62,780 nt of DNA from Myxococcales bacterium (GTDB lineage: Bacteria > Myxococcota > UBA727 > GCA-2721815): NCBI GenBank assembly GCA_002721815.1, contig PBLQ01000051.1, positions 1-62,780 of the forward strand, in the 5' to 3' direction. The notes beneath the pieces were generated by a model. The model did not search any database, was not told where the DNA came from, and saw nothing but the letters and a program-made list of their open reading frames with translations. A program made the translations under genes and the position numbers. This document shows positions 17,274 to 26,101 of the stretch, piece by piece. Position 1 is the first letter of the stretch; every line of letters begins with the position of its first letter.

Positions 17274-17830
17274 ACGCCTTGGTCGCGCTCGATCATGACC
17301 TGTTTCAATGGGCCAACGCTTGGGGTCCGGGCTTGCTGGGCGTATTTTTTGAAACCGTCACTTGGTGGGGGCATTTTGGGGTATGCGGCTCCGTCCTCAT
17401 CTTGCTCATGGTGGCAAACCGGCGCATTTATAATGTTTCCATACCTTGGAAAGGATTGCTGCTTTACAGCGCTTTGGTGTCTGCAGCGGTGGTTTTCATG
17501 AAAATTGGATTCGACCGATCACGTCCCGCCGCGATCTTTGGGCCTGATGAATTCGTGGTCCTGGGGGAAACATTGTTGCGTCGTTCATTTCCGTCGGGGC
17601 ATACCGCCACCGCGGCATGGGCGTTTTGCGTGGTGGTTTTCATACGCGCAAACCCGTTTTTCTCTATATTATTCGGAGCATTAGCTCTTCTTGTGGGGGT
17701 GTCGAGGATCGTGGTCGGCGCACATTTTCCGGCTGATGTCCTCATGGGATACCTCATTGCCGGGGGGACATTCTTTCCATTCTATGTTAGACAAGCCTCC
17801 ACGCAAGGAGAAGAGCCACATGGCGAGTAA
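17270..17830 (+). CDS. PAP2-family membrane phosphatase
   Basis: This 186-residue integral membrane protein has the three phosphatase motifs of the PAP2 superfamily: KIGFDRSRP (about 78-86), PSGHT (about 107-111) and SR.VVGAHFPAD (about 144-155), with hydrophobic segments around them. Enzymes of this family remove phosphate from lipids such as undecaprenyl pyrophosphate, phosphatidic acid or lipid A. The ATG at 17270 overlaps the lpxB stop (ATGA) and is preceded by GAGAGGGA, so it is preferred over the ATG at 17264. Its place between lpxB and an MsbA-like exporter suggests an envelope lipid substrate, for example lipid A (LpxE/LpxF-like) or undecaprenyl pyrophosphate. The sequence alone does not decide between them. 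Confidence 0.85.
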   Translation: MNALVALDHDLFQWANAWGPGLLGVFFETVTWWGHFGVCGSVLILLMVANRRIYNVSIPWKGLLLYSALVSAAVVFMKIGFDRSRPAAIFGPDEFVVLGETLLRRSFPSGHTATAAWAFCVVVFIRANPFFSILFGALALLVGVSRIVVGAHFPADVLMGYLIAGGTFFPFYVRQASTQGEEPHGE

Positions 17831-18536
17831 CCAAACGATCATCAATGAAGCACTGGTTTGCATTCCCACCTATAATGAAAGGGAAAACATTCCGTCCATT
17901 GTGAAGGAACTGCTTCACGTGGCGCCAGTGGACATCCTCATCATCGATGACAACAGCCCTGATGGCACTGGGGCAGTGGCCGATTTATTGGCCGCAGAGG
18001 ATGCCAGGGTCCATGTGCTTCATCGACCCGGAAAGCAAGGGCTGGGGAAAGCCTATTTGGCTGGATTTCAGTGGGCCCTCGAACGGCATTATGAGTTCAT
18101 TTTTGAAATGGATGCGGATTTCTCCCACCAGCCTCGCTATGTGCCAGAGTTTTTGCGCGCCACTCAAGACCATGATTTGGTGTTGGGGTCTCGGTACGTT
18201 CCCGGGGGCGGCACAGAAAATTGGAGCCAGTTGCGCAAGTTTATTTCGCAAGGCGGGTCATTGTACGCAAGAACCATTTTGGGGTTGTCGGTTAAAGACC
18301 TGACCGGTGGTTTTAAGTGTTTTCGTCGAGAAGTTCTCGAAGCCATCGATTTAGATTCAGTGGAGAGCACGGGTTATTCCTTCCAAATCGAATTAACTTA
18401 CCGCGCCGCGCAAAAGGGCTTTCGCATCAAAGAAGTTCCTATCGTGTTCTATGAACGCGTGGCTGGTAACTCAAAGATGAGTAAAGACATCGTCTTGGAA
18501 GCAGTGGCCAAGGTCTGGAAAATACGATTTAGTTAA
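17820..18536 (+). CDS. Dpm1-like family 2 glycosyltransferase (polyprenyl-phosphate type)
   Basis: This 238-residue protein has the GT-A fold signatures of the dolichol-phosphate mannosyltransferase group: IPTYNERENI near the N-terminus, ILIIDDNSPDGTG (nucleotide-sugar site), EMDADFSHQP (DxD-like metal site) and DLTGGFKCFRREVLE. It lacks the C-terminal membrane domain found in some homologues, so it is probably a soluble or peripheral enzyme that loads a sugar onto a polyprenyl phosphate. The ATG at 17820 follows an AAGGAG eight bases upstream and overlaps the PAP2 stop by 11 bases; the longer open frame upstream has no support. It is in a run with lpxB, PAP2 and an ABC exporter, which suggests a role in modifying LPS or another surface glycan. 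Donor sugar and acceptor are not known. Confidence 0.85.
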   Translation: MASNQTIINEALVCIPTYNERENIPSIVKELLHVAPVDILIIDDNSPDGTGAVADLLAAEDARVHVLHRPGKQGLGKAYLAGFQWALERHYEFIFEMDADFSHQPRYVPEFLRATQDHDLVLGSRYVPGGGTENWSQLRKFISQGGSLYARTILGLSVKDLTGGFKCFRREVLEAIDLDSVESTGYSFQIELTYRAAQKGFRIKEVPIVFYERVAGNSKMSKDIVLEAVAKVWKIRFS

Positions 18537-18546
18537 AGGGGACGCC

Positions 18547-20340
18547 TTGGTTTGGCCCATTTATAAAAGGTTGCTCGTCTTCGTGCGGCCCTATTTGTCT
18601 CAGTTGTTCTTGGCCGTTTTTTTTATGGCGGTGTTGAGCATGACCACCATGATGTACGCTTTCTTGAGCGGTCCTTTGGTGGCCGCCATGATAACTGGCG
18701 GTCGAGAAGGCTTGGGGACTTTTGCCAAGTTGTTCCCATTTATGGCCGACACCTTTGAAAAAATGCCCCAAGAAGCTTTGACCACCTGGGTGCCGGGCAT
18801 CTTGGTGGTCGTGGCCACGGTGAAAGGTGTCGCTTTTTTGGGCCAGCACTATTTGGTGCGCAGTTTAGGGCAAACGGTCATCGTCGATTTAAGAAATGCG
18901 CTTTTTTCAAAAGTCTTAAAACTCGCCCCGGCGTATTTTGACGACAATACCACCGGCGATCTCATGAGCCGGTTCACGGCGGACGTCACTCAGGTTGAAA
19001 CCAGTGTGACGGAGGCCTTGGCCGATTTGGTCCGTAACGGCCTCATGGTGGTGGGGTTGGTGGCACAATGTTTTTTCCTCGATTTTCAATTGGCCGCCAT
19101 CGCTTTTTGTTTGGTTCCATTAACCGCATTGCCTGTGGGCCAGTTCATGAAGTATTTGCGTAAACAGGCCAGAGCGGGTCAAGATTCTTTGGGTTATAGC
19201 GGTACCATGCTCGCAGAAGTCCTGGGGGGCATGCGCATTGTTCAAGCATTTGGTCGAGAACCCCACGAACTCGGCAAATACAAAGACGAAGGCGCAAAAT
19301 ATCTCAAGATCATGAAACGGGCCATTTTCGCTCGTGGGGTGTATTCGCCCATCATGGAAATCGCCGGGGTGTTGGGTTTTGCCATGCTCCTGGTTTACGC
19401 CACCGCGCGGATTCAAAGCGGCGACCTGGAAGCTGCATTTCTGTTGAGCTTTCTGACCACCGTATTGATGGTTTACCAGCCGGTGAAACAAATCGGACGG
19501 GTCTCCAATCAGATTTTAGTGGGTGTGGCCGCTGCTGAGCGCATTTTTGAAGTGATGGATGCCGAAGAGACCATCAAAAACAAGACGGCAACGGCGCGAT
19601 TGAATGGGGTCGATACTGGCCTGCATTTTAAAGATGTGAATTTTTCTTACCCAGGGCGTGATGCCGTCCTTTCCCATATCAATTTGGAGATTCAGCGAGG
19701 ACAAGTGGTCGCTTTGGTAGGGGCATCAGGCGCGGGGAAGTCCACTTTAGCAGCATTGGTACCGAGGTTCGCCGACCCCAGCACCGGCTCGGTGTTCATC
19801 GACGATATTGATATCACCGATTTAGAATTGGCCAATCTGCGTGGTTTGGTGTCCGTGGTGACGCAAGACACGATTCTCTTTTCTGGGAGTGTTCGGGACA
19901 ATATTGCCTATGCAAACCCCACTGCATCCCATGCCGAAATTGAAGCGGCCGCACAGGCGGCATATTGCTCAGAGTTTATTGCGGCGCTCCCCCGAGGGTA
20001 TGAAACCTTGATTGGCGAGCGTGGGGTTCGGTTGTCCGGTGGGCAAAAACAACGTTTGTGCGTGGCCCGAGCGATTCTGGCGGGCTCTCCCATTTTGGTG
20101 TTGGACGAGGCCACATCTGCCTTGGACACCGAATCTGAGCGCATGGTGCAGCGGGCATTGGACAATCTCATGAAAGGCCGCACATCATTGGTGATTGCGC
20201 ACCGGCTCAGTACCATTTTGCATGCGGACCAAATCGTGGTGATGCAAGACGGTCGAATTACTGAACGGGGCACCCATCAAGAACTCCTTGATAAAAAAGG
20301 GGAATATTCCAAGCTCTACGAATTACAATTCCAAAAGTAG
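18547..20340 (+). CDS. msbA: MsbA-like lipid ABC exporter (fused membrane and ATPase domains)
   Basis: This 597-residue half-transporter has an N-terminal six-helix exporter domain (about 1-330) and a C-terminal ATPase domain. The ATPase shows Walker A GASGAGKST (about 392), the signature LSGGQKQR (about 495), Walker B ILVLDEATSALD (about 515) and a switch histidine in VIAHRLSTI. The length and layout match MsbA, which flips core lipid A across the inner membrane as a homodimer. The start is a TTG after AAAGGGGA, 10 bases beyond the glycosyltransferase stop. The operon position after lpxB supports LPS export, although other lipid or drug exporters of this family cannot be excluded from sequence alone. 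Confidence 0.85.
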   Translation: MVWPIYKRLLVFVRPYLSQLFLAVFFMAVLSMTTMMYAFLSGPLVAAMITGGREGLGTFAKLFPFMADTFEKMPQEALTTWVPGILVVVATVKGVAFLGQHYLVRSLGQTVIVDLRNALFSKVLKLAPAYFDDNTTGDLMSRFTADVTQVETSVTEALADLVRNGLMVVGLVAQCFFLDFQLAAIAFCLVPLTALPVGQFMKYLRKQARAGQDSLGYSGTMLAEVLGGMRIVQAFGREPHELGKYKDEGAKYLKIMKRAIFARGVYSPIMEIAGVLGFAMLLVYATARIQSGDLEAAFLLSFLTTVLMVYQPVKQIGRVSNQILVGVAAAERIFEVMDAEETIKNKTATARLNGVDTGLHFKDVNFSYPGRDAVLSHINLEIQRGQVVALVGASGAGKSTLAALVPRFADPSTGSVFIDDIDITDLELANLRGLVSVVTQDTILFSGSVRDNIAYANPTASHAEIEAAAQAAYCSEFIAALPRGYETLIGERGVRLSGGQKQRLCVARAILAGSPILVLDEATSALDTESERMVQRALDNLMKGRTSLVIAHRLSTILHADQIVVMQDGRITERGTHQELLDKKGEYSKLYELQFQK

Positions 20341-20354
20341 AGGTGGGGTTCCCG

Positions 20355-20383
20355 TTGACGATGGCGGCCTTTTCGCCTATGCA
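20355..20383 (+). promoter_or_regulatory. Candidate sigma-70 promoter for lysS
   Basis: TTGACG (20355-20360), a 17-base spacer and TATGCA (20378-20383) lie about 45 bases upstream of the lysS start. The -35 box is strong and the -10 box weak. A perfect AT-only inverted repeat (AAATAAAA, four-base loop, TTTTATTT; 20392-20411) follows in the presumed leader, just before the ribosome site. Confidence 0.4.
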
Positions 20384-20427
20384 AGCCCTGGAAATAAAAA
20401 GGATTTTATTTGCTGTGGGAGGCAATA

Positions 20428-22158
20428 ATGGCAGAAGACATGGTGGAAGGCGAAATTCCGGTTCATCGGTTGGTGCAGCAGCGCCTGGACAAGGCTGAAG
20501 ATTTAAGAAGCTTGGGGCACAACCCCTATGCCAACCAGTTTAAACCTGACTGCCTGACTGCAACCCTCCAAGGGCTTTACGCAGAGCAAGATAAAGAAGC
20601 GTTGACAGACGTGACCACCAGTCACGCCATCGCCGGACGCATTATGGCGGTGCGCGGAATGGGTAAAGCGTCCTTTATTCACGTTCAAGACCGGACTGGC
20701 GTCATTCAGGCCTATGTTCGTAAAGATGTGGTTGGGGAAGACGTTTTTAAAGTGCTCAAGTTGGCAGATATTGGCGATATCGTCGGCATTGCGGGGACAC
20801 CCATGCGGACCAAAACCGGCGAACTGACCTTGCGGGCTCAGCATTTTGAGATTCTCAGCAAATCCTTGCGTCCGTTGCCCGAAAAATTTCATGGCCTCCA
20901 GGACGTAGAGCGAAGGTATCGAGAGCGTTACACCGATTTGATTGTCAACGAGACATCTCGCGATATTTTCAAAAAACGTGCTCAAATTATTACGGGAATC
21001 CGGAAATACCTCGACGAGCGAGATTACGTCGAAGTTGAGACGCCCATCTTGGGTGATTTGGCGGGTGGTGCAGCGGCCAGACCTTTCGAAACCTACTTTA
21101 ACGCTTTGGACCAAAAGTTTTGTCTGCGTATCGCCACAGAACTCCATTTGAAGCGTCTCATCGTGGGCGGCTTGGAGCGGGTGTATGAAATTGGCCGACA
21201 ATTCCGCAACGAGGGGTTGAGCACAAAACACAACCCAGAGTTTACCTCCATTGAGTTTTACGAAGCGTACGCCACCTACGATGACCTCATGGACCTCACC
21301 GAAGACATGGTGGTTCAGCTCGTACGTGAACTCCATGGCACCGAAGATATTGAATACGAGGACAAAAAACTGAGTTTTGCAAAGCCCTGGCGGCGCGCCA
21401 GCATCGCGCGTTTGGTCGGTGAATCTTTGGGCATGGCCGACGAAGCCTGTGATGCGCTTGAACATATCGACAGCGTGGCGCAGGCCATGAAGGTGGCCAA
21501 TGTTAATTTCGGGCACAGCGAAGAGCCGCTCCACATCGTACTCAAAGAACTCGAAAACAGCGAAGCAGAAGAGTGGGTCATTGGCAACGGCGCTGACGAC
21601 CAGGACCTTCCGCTCACGGAACGGGCCCTAGGTGCTTTTCGTGCAAATCCAGAATCGTTTTACGCTGAGCTGGGCGGCCGCTTGGACGACGCCATGGCCC
21701 AAGATCGTGACAGACGCCGAAGACTTGCATTGCACTTGCTGTACGCCGTTTTCGAAGAAAAAGTTGAGCCTGCGATCGTGCACCCCACCTTTGTGACCGA
21801 CTTTTCCGTTTCGGTAAGCCCCTTGGCGCGCCGAAGAGACGGTGACCCCGCAGTGGTTGACCGATTTGAGCTTTTTTGTGCCGGTATGGAAATTGCCAAC
21901 GCCTTTTCGGAACTTAGTGATCCGGTAGACCAGCGCCAACGCTTTGTCGACCAATTGCGTCATAAAGAGAGAGGTGACGATGAGGCTCACGATTTGGATG
22001 AGGATTTTATTCGGGCCCTTGAAACCGGAATGCCGCCCACAGCGGGAGAGGGCATCGGCATCGACCGCTTGGTCATGCTGCTCACCAATTCGCCCTCCAT
22101 TCGTGAGGTGATTTTGTTTCCACAAATGCGCAAAGACTCAGGGCAAGCCAACTCATGA
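20428..22158 (+). CDS. lysS: Lysyl-tRNA synthetase, class II
   Basis: LysS charges tRNA-Lys. The 576-residue protein has an N-terminal anticodon-binding OB-fold (about 60-160), class II motif 2 in YEIGRQFRNEG (about 252-262) and motif 3 in GEGIGIDRLVM (about 540-550), plus the family signature VSPLARR. The ATG at 20428 follows GGGAGG at good spacing; a TTG 18 bases upstream is not needed. It is longer than the usual 490-510 residues because of extra sequence at about 360-430 (NSEAEEWVIGNGADD to DRRRRLA), inside the catalytic domain between motifs 2 and 3. The stop overlaps the start of the next gene (ATGA), so lysS and the Lol genes are probably co-transcribed, a pairing seen in several Gram-negative groups. 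Confidence 0.97.
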   Translation: MAEDMVEGEIPVHRLVQQRLDKAEDLRSLGHNPYANQFKPDCLTATLQGLYAEQDKEALTDVTTSHAIAGRIMAVRGMGKASFIHVQDRTGVIQAYVRKDVVGEDVFKVLKLADIGDIVGIAGTPMRTKTGELTLRAQHFEILSKSLRPLPEKFHGLQDVERRYRERYTDLIVNETSRDIFKKRAQIITGIRKYLDERDYVEVETPILGDLAGGAAARPFETYFNALDQKFCLRIATELHLKRLIVGGLERVYEIGRQFRNEGLSTKHNPEFTSIEFYEAYATYDDLMDLTEDMVVQLVRELHGTEDIEYEDKKLSFAKPWRRASIARLVGESLGMADEACDALEHIDSVAQAMKVANVNFGHSEEPLHIVLKELENSEAEEWVIGNGADDQDLPLTERALGAFRANPESFYAELGGRLDDAMAQDRDRRRRLALHLLYAVFEEKVEPAIVHPTFVTDFSVSVSPLARRRDGDPAVVDRFELFCAGMEIANAFSELSDPVDQRQRFVDQLRHKERGDDEAHDLDEDFIRALETGMPPTAGEGIGIDRLVMLLTNSPSIREVILFPQMRKDSGQANS

Positions 22159-24176
22159 TGGGCGAAGGTACCTACCTGGTTTCTGCTCTGGGCGCGGCTG
22201 TTTTGATCCTTTGGATGAGCAGTGCAGCATTGGCCATTCGGTTTCGCGTTTTGCGGGGGAAGAATCTCGGGCGCGGATTGCCATTGTGTATTTTACTGGG
22301 CCCCTTATGGGTCGTGGTTCAGTTGGTTCAGATTCAACGGCATCCCTACAACGTTGAAACACACGCACCCATTAAATGGGGGGCCGGACGTTTTCGTGAC
22401 GTGTTTTCGCCAGTGCATCTGCTGATAGGTGCATTGATTACGGCATCGAGTATATTTGCCGGTAAATTTGTAGGCTCTGAGCTTTTTGAATTTCAGGGCG
22501 AGCAGTTACAGCTCCCAATCGTCACGGGGCTGGCCTTGGGCGGTTTGGTGGCAGGCTTGGTCATGGGCCGAATGTTGAGCCGCATCGCATTTTTAGAAAG
22601 TCTCTATGTGGTCTTTCTTTGCAGTTGTTTGCCCGTGGTTTTCTTTAAAGACCTCAATACTCTTTTTACCTACGGTACGGCTGCCGCTTACTTTGTCTTG
22701 GTGCTCGTTGCTGCGGCCCTCATTTTGGTGGTGTCCTTGACCATCGGAGGGGCAATTGGCTTTTTGCTGTCTGGTGAGACGCAATCTAAAGCGTCTTGGG
22801 CTTATGAAAGTTGGATTGGCCGAAGGTTCCTTATGGGGAAACGCACCAGCAACGTGGTGTCTTTGATCACGGTCTTGTCGGTGTTTGCCGTTGTGGTGGG
22901 CACCAGTGGCATGGTGGTGGTGATGAGCGTGATGAATGGTTTTTCCAGTGATTTACGCTCAAAAATCCTTGGGGCCAATGCCCATTTGCTGGTGATGAAG
23001 TACGGAACGGACTTTACCGAATATCCAGAAGTGATGAAAAAGACCCGAGTGCTCCCGGGTGTGGTGGGTGCAACGCCTTTTGTGATCAATGAGGTGATGA
23101 TTTCTTCTGATATCAACCTGACAGGTGCTTTGATCAAAGGCGTGGATGTGGACACCGTGAATGAAGTGACCGTTTTGGGCGACAACATGGTGAAAGGGGA
23201 GCTGGCGCACCTCAAAGACCCTTCAAAAATTGAAGTGCCACGCAGTTTAAAACCCGTTCCAGAACCTACTGGCACCGCTCCCGCTCAGACAGAGGGTGAC
23301 GATGAAGAGGCTGTGGATGAGGAAGCTGCTTTGGCCGCCGCTTTGGCGGGAACGGATGCAGATCCTGCCAAAGGTCCCCCAGTCTTGCCGGGTATTGTAA
23401 TTGGGCAAGAGATGGCCAAAAATTTAAAAGTGTTCATGGGAGACGTGGTGAACGTGGTCAGCCCAGTGGGCGAACTGGGCCCCACAGGGCCGGTGCCAAA
23501 AGCCAGGGCTTTCCGTGTGGCCGGCATGTTTTTCTCTGGTATGTATGAATACGATTCCAAATTTGTCTATATCGACTTGGCGGAAGCCCAAGACTTTTTC
23601 TCCACCAATGGCGGCGTCACAGGGGTCGAGTACAAGGTCAATGACATTGACAACACGCAAGGCCTTGGGCGCCAAATGTTATTGGCTTTAGGGGGGTATC
23701 CTTACCGAACCAAAGATTGGATGGAAATGAACCGCAATTTGTTCTCTGCGCTCAAGCTCGAAAAGATTGCGATGTTTATTATTTTGGCGCTGACCATGTA
23801 CATGGCGAGCTTTTTGATTTTGGTAACCTTGGTCATGGTGGTCATGGAAAAAGGTAAAGAGATTGCCATCCTTAAGAGCATGGGGGCTACAGACACCTCG
23901 GTGATGAAAATATTTGTGACCTACGGCTTATTTATCGGGGTCCTTGGGGGCGCCGTTGGGCTGGGCATGGGATTCCTTCTGTGTTTGGGCATCCAGGAAT
24001 TCGGCATTGGTCTGGACCCTGAGGTCTACTACATCACCAATCTGCCGGTAAAAATCGACGTGGTTGAGGTGTGCTTGGTGGGGAGTGCAGCCGTGGTGGT
24101 GAGCTTTTTAGCCACCATTCCACCTGCATTGTTCGCGTCGCGACTGTCCCCCGTGGAAGGGCTGAGGTACGAGTAG
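22155..24176 (+). CDS. lolC: LolC/LolE-type lipoprotein-releasing permease with a long N-terminal membrane extension
   Basis: The C-terminal part (from about residue 220) is a standard LolC/E permease: it begins YESWIGRRFLMGKR, has the first core helix at VVSLITVLSVFAVVVGTSG, a large periplasmic domain and three C-terminal helices that include an EIAILKSMGA coupling segment. With LolD it would extract lipoproteins from the inner membrane and pass them to LolA. Two features are odd. Residues 1-210 hold about six or seven extra predicted membrane segments not present in ordinary LolC (about 400-415 residues), giving 673 residues in total. An acidic Ala/Glu/Asp-rich insert (about 370-410) sits in the periplasmic domain. 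The ATG overlaps the lysS stop; lolD follows four bases after the stop. No separate lolE is visible, so a homodimer is possible. Confidence 0.88.
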   Translation: MMGEGTYLVSALGAAVLILWMSSAALAIRFRVLRGKNLGRGLPLCILLGPLWVVVQLVQIQRHPYNVETHAPIKWGAGRFRDVFSPVHLLIGALITASSIFAGKFVGSELFEFQGEQLQLPIVTGLALGGLVAGLVMGRMLSRIAFLESLYVVFLCSCLPVVFFKDLNTLFTYGTAAAYFVLVLVAAALILVVSLTIGGAIGFLLSGETQSKASWAYESWIGRRFLMGKRTSNVVSLITVLSVFAVVVGTSGMVVVMSVMNGFSSDLRSKILGANAHLLVMKYGTDFTEYPEVMKKTRVLPGVVGATPFVINEVMISSDINLTGALIKGVDVDTVNEVTVLGDNMVKGELAHLKDPSKIEVPRSLKPVPEPTGTAPAQTEGDDEEAVDEEAALAAALAGTDADPAKGPPVLPGIVIGQEMAKNLKVFMGDVVNVVSPVGELGPTGPVPKARAFRVAGMFFSGMYEYDSKFVYIDLAEAQDFFSTNGGVTGVEYKVNDIDNTQGLGRQMLLALGGYPYRTKDWMEMNRNLFSALKLEKIAMFIILALTMYMASFLILVTLVMVVMEKGKEIAILKSMGATDTSVMKIFVTYGLFIGVLGGAVGLGMGFLLCLGIQEFGIGLDPEVYYITNLPVKIDVVEVCLVGSAAVVVSFLATIPPALFASRLSPVEGLRYE

Positions 24177-24180
24177 CACC

Positions 24181-24849
24181 ATGGAAATTCAAGTTCAAAA
24201 CCTCAGCAAAAGTTACTACCTCCATGGCGCTGAAGTACCAGTGTTACGCGATATCAATGTGACCATCCCGTCGGGCCAAGTGGTGACCTTAACGGGACCC
24301 AGTGGGGTCGGGAAAAGTACTTTGCTTCACTTGTTGGGGACTTTAGATGACCCCACAAAGGGTGAAATTCGTTTTGATGATGCTTCGGTGGCTGGGTGGA
24401 GCACCGAGCGGTTGGCGAATTTTCGGAACCAAAAAATTGGGTTTGTGTTCCAGTTCCATCATTTGTTGCCCGAGTTTTCGGCCATTGAAAATGTGATGAT
24501 TCCAGCGCGTATGCTTCGGTTGAACAGTGACCAAGCACAAGAAAAAGCCAAACGCTGGCTCGAAAAAGTCGGTCTGGGCCACCGTCTCGAACACAAACCA
24601 GGCGAGTTGTCTGGGGGTGAGCAGCAAAGAGTTGCGCTGGCCCGCGCCCTCGTGAACGACCCCCAGCTGCTACTGGCTGACGAACCCACCGGTAATCTAG
24701 ATGCAGAGACCGGGAAGGGCATCCATGACCTTATTTTTGAATGGAGCCAAAACAGTGGCGGGACGGCGTTGATTGTGACCCACAACAATGCGTTGGCAAA
24801 ACTTGGGAGTAACCAGCTCCATTTGACCCGCGAGGGATTCCAACCATAA
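24181..24849 (+). CDS. lolD: LolD, ATPase of the lipoprotein-releasing ABC transporter
   Basis: This 222-residue ATPase of the MacB/LolD group has Walker A GPSGVGKST (39-47), a Q-loop in FVFQFHHLLPEF typical of LolD, the signature LSGGEQQR (about 142), Walker B LLLADEPTGNLD (about 160) and a switch His in IVTHN. It powers lipoprotein extraction together with the permease encoded immediately upstream (four-base gap). The start is ATG. The HHLLPEFSAIENV stretch is the usual LolD signature and distinguishes it from FtsE or MacB. The gene is followed at once by a strong hairpin. Confidence 0.95.
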   Translation: MEIQVQNLSKSYYLHGAEVPVLRDINVTIPSGQVVTLTGPSGVGKSTLLHLLGTLDDPTKGEIRFDDASVAGWSTERLANFRNQKIGFVFQFHHLLPEFSAIENVMIPARMLRLNSDQAQEKAKRWLEKVGLGHRLEHKPGELSGGEQQRVALARALVNDPQLLLADEPTGNLDAETGKGIHDLIFEWSQNSGGTALIVTHNNALAKLGSNQLHLTREGFQP

Positions 24850-24851
24850 AA

Positions 24852-24875
24852 AAAGGCGCCCCTCGAGGCGCCTTT
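24852..24875. terminator. Bidirectional rho-independent terminator between lolD and the convergent lipoprotein gene
   Basis: This is a perfect 9-bp inverted repeat, AAAGGCGCC, six-base loop, GGCGCCTTT. It lies three bases after the lolD stop, with an A-run on the left and T-rich sequence on the right, so it can serve both converging genes. Confidence 0.85.
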
Positions 24876-24895
24876 CTTGTGGGCAGCGAGCTGTT

Positions 24896-25843
24896 TTACT
24901 CAGCAGCTGCTTCGGTGTCGGCGCTTTCAGCATTGCCTGATGATTCGGACACCTGGCGGGCGGTGTCCAAAAGACCTTGTGCTTCGGCGGTGAAAATCAG
25001 GTCAGCTGCCAGCTGCAGGATGGCTCGGCCGTCTGGTTTAATCAGCATGCCAGCCTCATTCTTAGTTAGAGCAATGCTGGTGTCGGCAGGTACTGTGACC
25101 ATAAACGTGAAACTCAGTTCTTTCAGCCGATCGCTGAAAACGGTTTTAGCATCGTCGTCGGTAAACTCGATTGCCAGTTCGTCGGTGGAGCCTGCAGGTT
25201 GGGCGCCCATGGTGCCGATTTTGCTGAGGTCACCGGATTCAATCAATGCATCGATTTTACTGATGCCGTCTTCAGTATCGCCTTCAGTGTCTAAGCCTGC
25301 CGCGCCCACATAGATTTCAAAGGGTACGGTGTCGATGGTGAGGCCATTTTCAGGCCATCTAATCTTCAAGTTTTCGACGGAGACGTTTGAAATCAAAGCG
25401 GGGTCTGAAACACCTTGTGCTGCCATTTGCTCTTTGAGGTCGATGGCGATGGCGTGACGCATTTCTTTTAACGAGTCGAGCGCATTCACGTTATTGAGTT
25501 GCTCTTCAACGTCGAATGTTTGGGGGTCGACAATACCGTTTTCGTCTTCGATGGTGATTTCAGGCGGAAGCTCGTCTTTCAAACCATCATAGTCCTCACA
25601 GGAGGTTCCCTCTTTGAGCAGTTCTTGAACCAAGGCATCCATACTCAAGCCATCGCTGACTTCAGAGGAATCGCCACACAACGCTTGCGCAGCGGCGTCT
25701 ACCTGGCCGGTGATGTCCAAGGGAAGGTCTGGTGCGGTTAGTGGAATGGGGATATCGAAAGACCCACCGTCGCACGCAACCAGGCTCAAGGACATGCCCA
25801 GGGCAGCAGAAGTGAGAAGTGAAGAGGATTTTCGTAGCAACAT
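24896..25843 (-). CDS. Hypothetical lipoprotein
   Basis: This 315-residue protein has a signal peptide and lipobox LVAC followed by Asp (Cys at about residue 24). An Asp at +2 is the classic inner-membrane retention signal in E. coli, though that rule may not hold in this organism. The rest is acidic, with no recognised catalytic motif. The C-terminal half looks like a beta-rich domain, and the tail is Ala/Glu/Ser-rich. The start ATG is preceded by GGAG. It faces lolD across a shared terminator and appears to be monocistronic. I do not recognise the family. Confidence 0.8.
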   Translation of the reverse strand: MLLRKSSSLLTSAALGMSLSLVACDGGSFDIPIPLTAPDLPLDITGQVDAAAQALCGDSSEVSDGLSMDALVQELLKEGTSCEDYDGLKDELPPEITIEDENGIVDPQTFDVEEQLNNVNALDSLKEMRHAIAIDLKEQMAAQGVSDPALISNVSVENLKIRWPENGLTIDTVPFEIYVGAAGLDTEGDTEDGISKIDALIESGDLSKIGTMGAQPAGSTDELAIEFTDDDAKTVFSDRLKELSFTFMVTVPADTSIALTKNEAGMLIKPDGRAILQLAADLIFTAEAQGLLDTARQVSESSGNAESADTEAAAE

Positions 25844-26044
25844 GTTTTGGCTCCTATGCGCTGTATTTGTCTAAAAACCGTTTAATTGGGCACTTAGCCC
25901 GATCTTTCTCTGGTTTCCTACCAGTTTAGCAGGGATAATGGCAATGGCCACCGGGAATTTTTCCTGAGCCAGATGACGTTCCAACAAGGAAGGCCGGCCG
26001 CGTAAGGGTATAGAAAATAGAGGTTTTTTATGGAGGGCGCCACT

Positions 26045-26072
26045 TTGCGAAAAGGTCTGTAGCTGTTACATT
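26045..26072 (+). promoter_or_regulatory. Candidate sigma-70 promoter upstream of the 26102 gene
   Basis: TTGCGA and TACATT are separated by 16 bases, each matching four of six consensus positions. They lie 30 bases before the start of the hypothetical gene at 26102, which has an AAGGAG ribosome site. Confidence 0.3.
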
Positions 26073-26101
26073 AAGGTACCCACCTACTCAAGGAGTGCCC
26101 C

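Noticed and set aside
20503-21534. 343-codon antisense frame inside lysS
   Set aside because: It lies fully within the conserved lysS coding region and has no family features.
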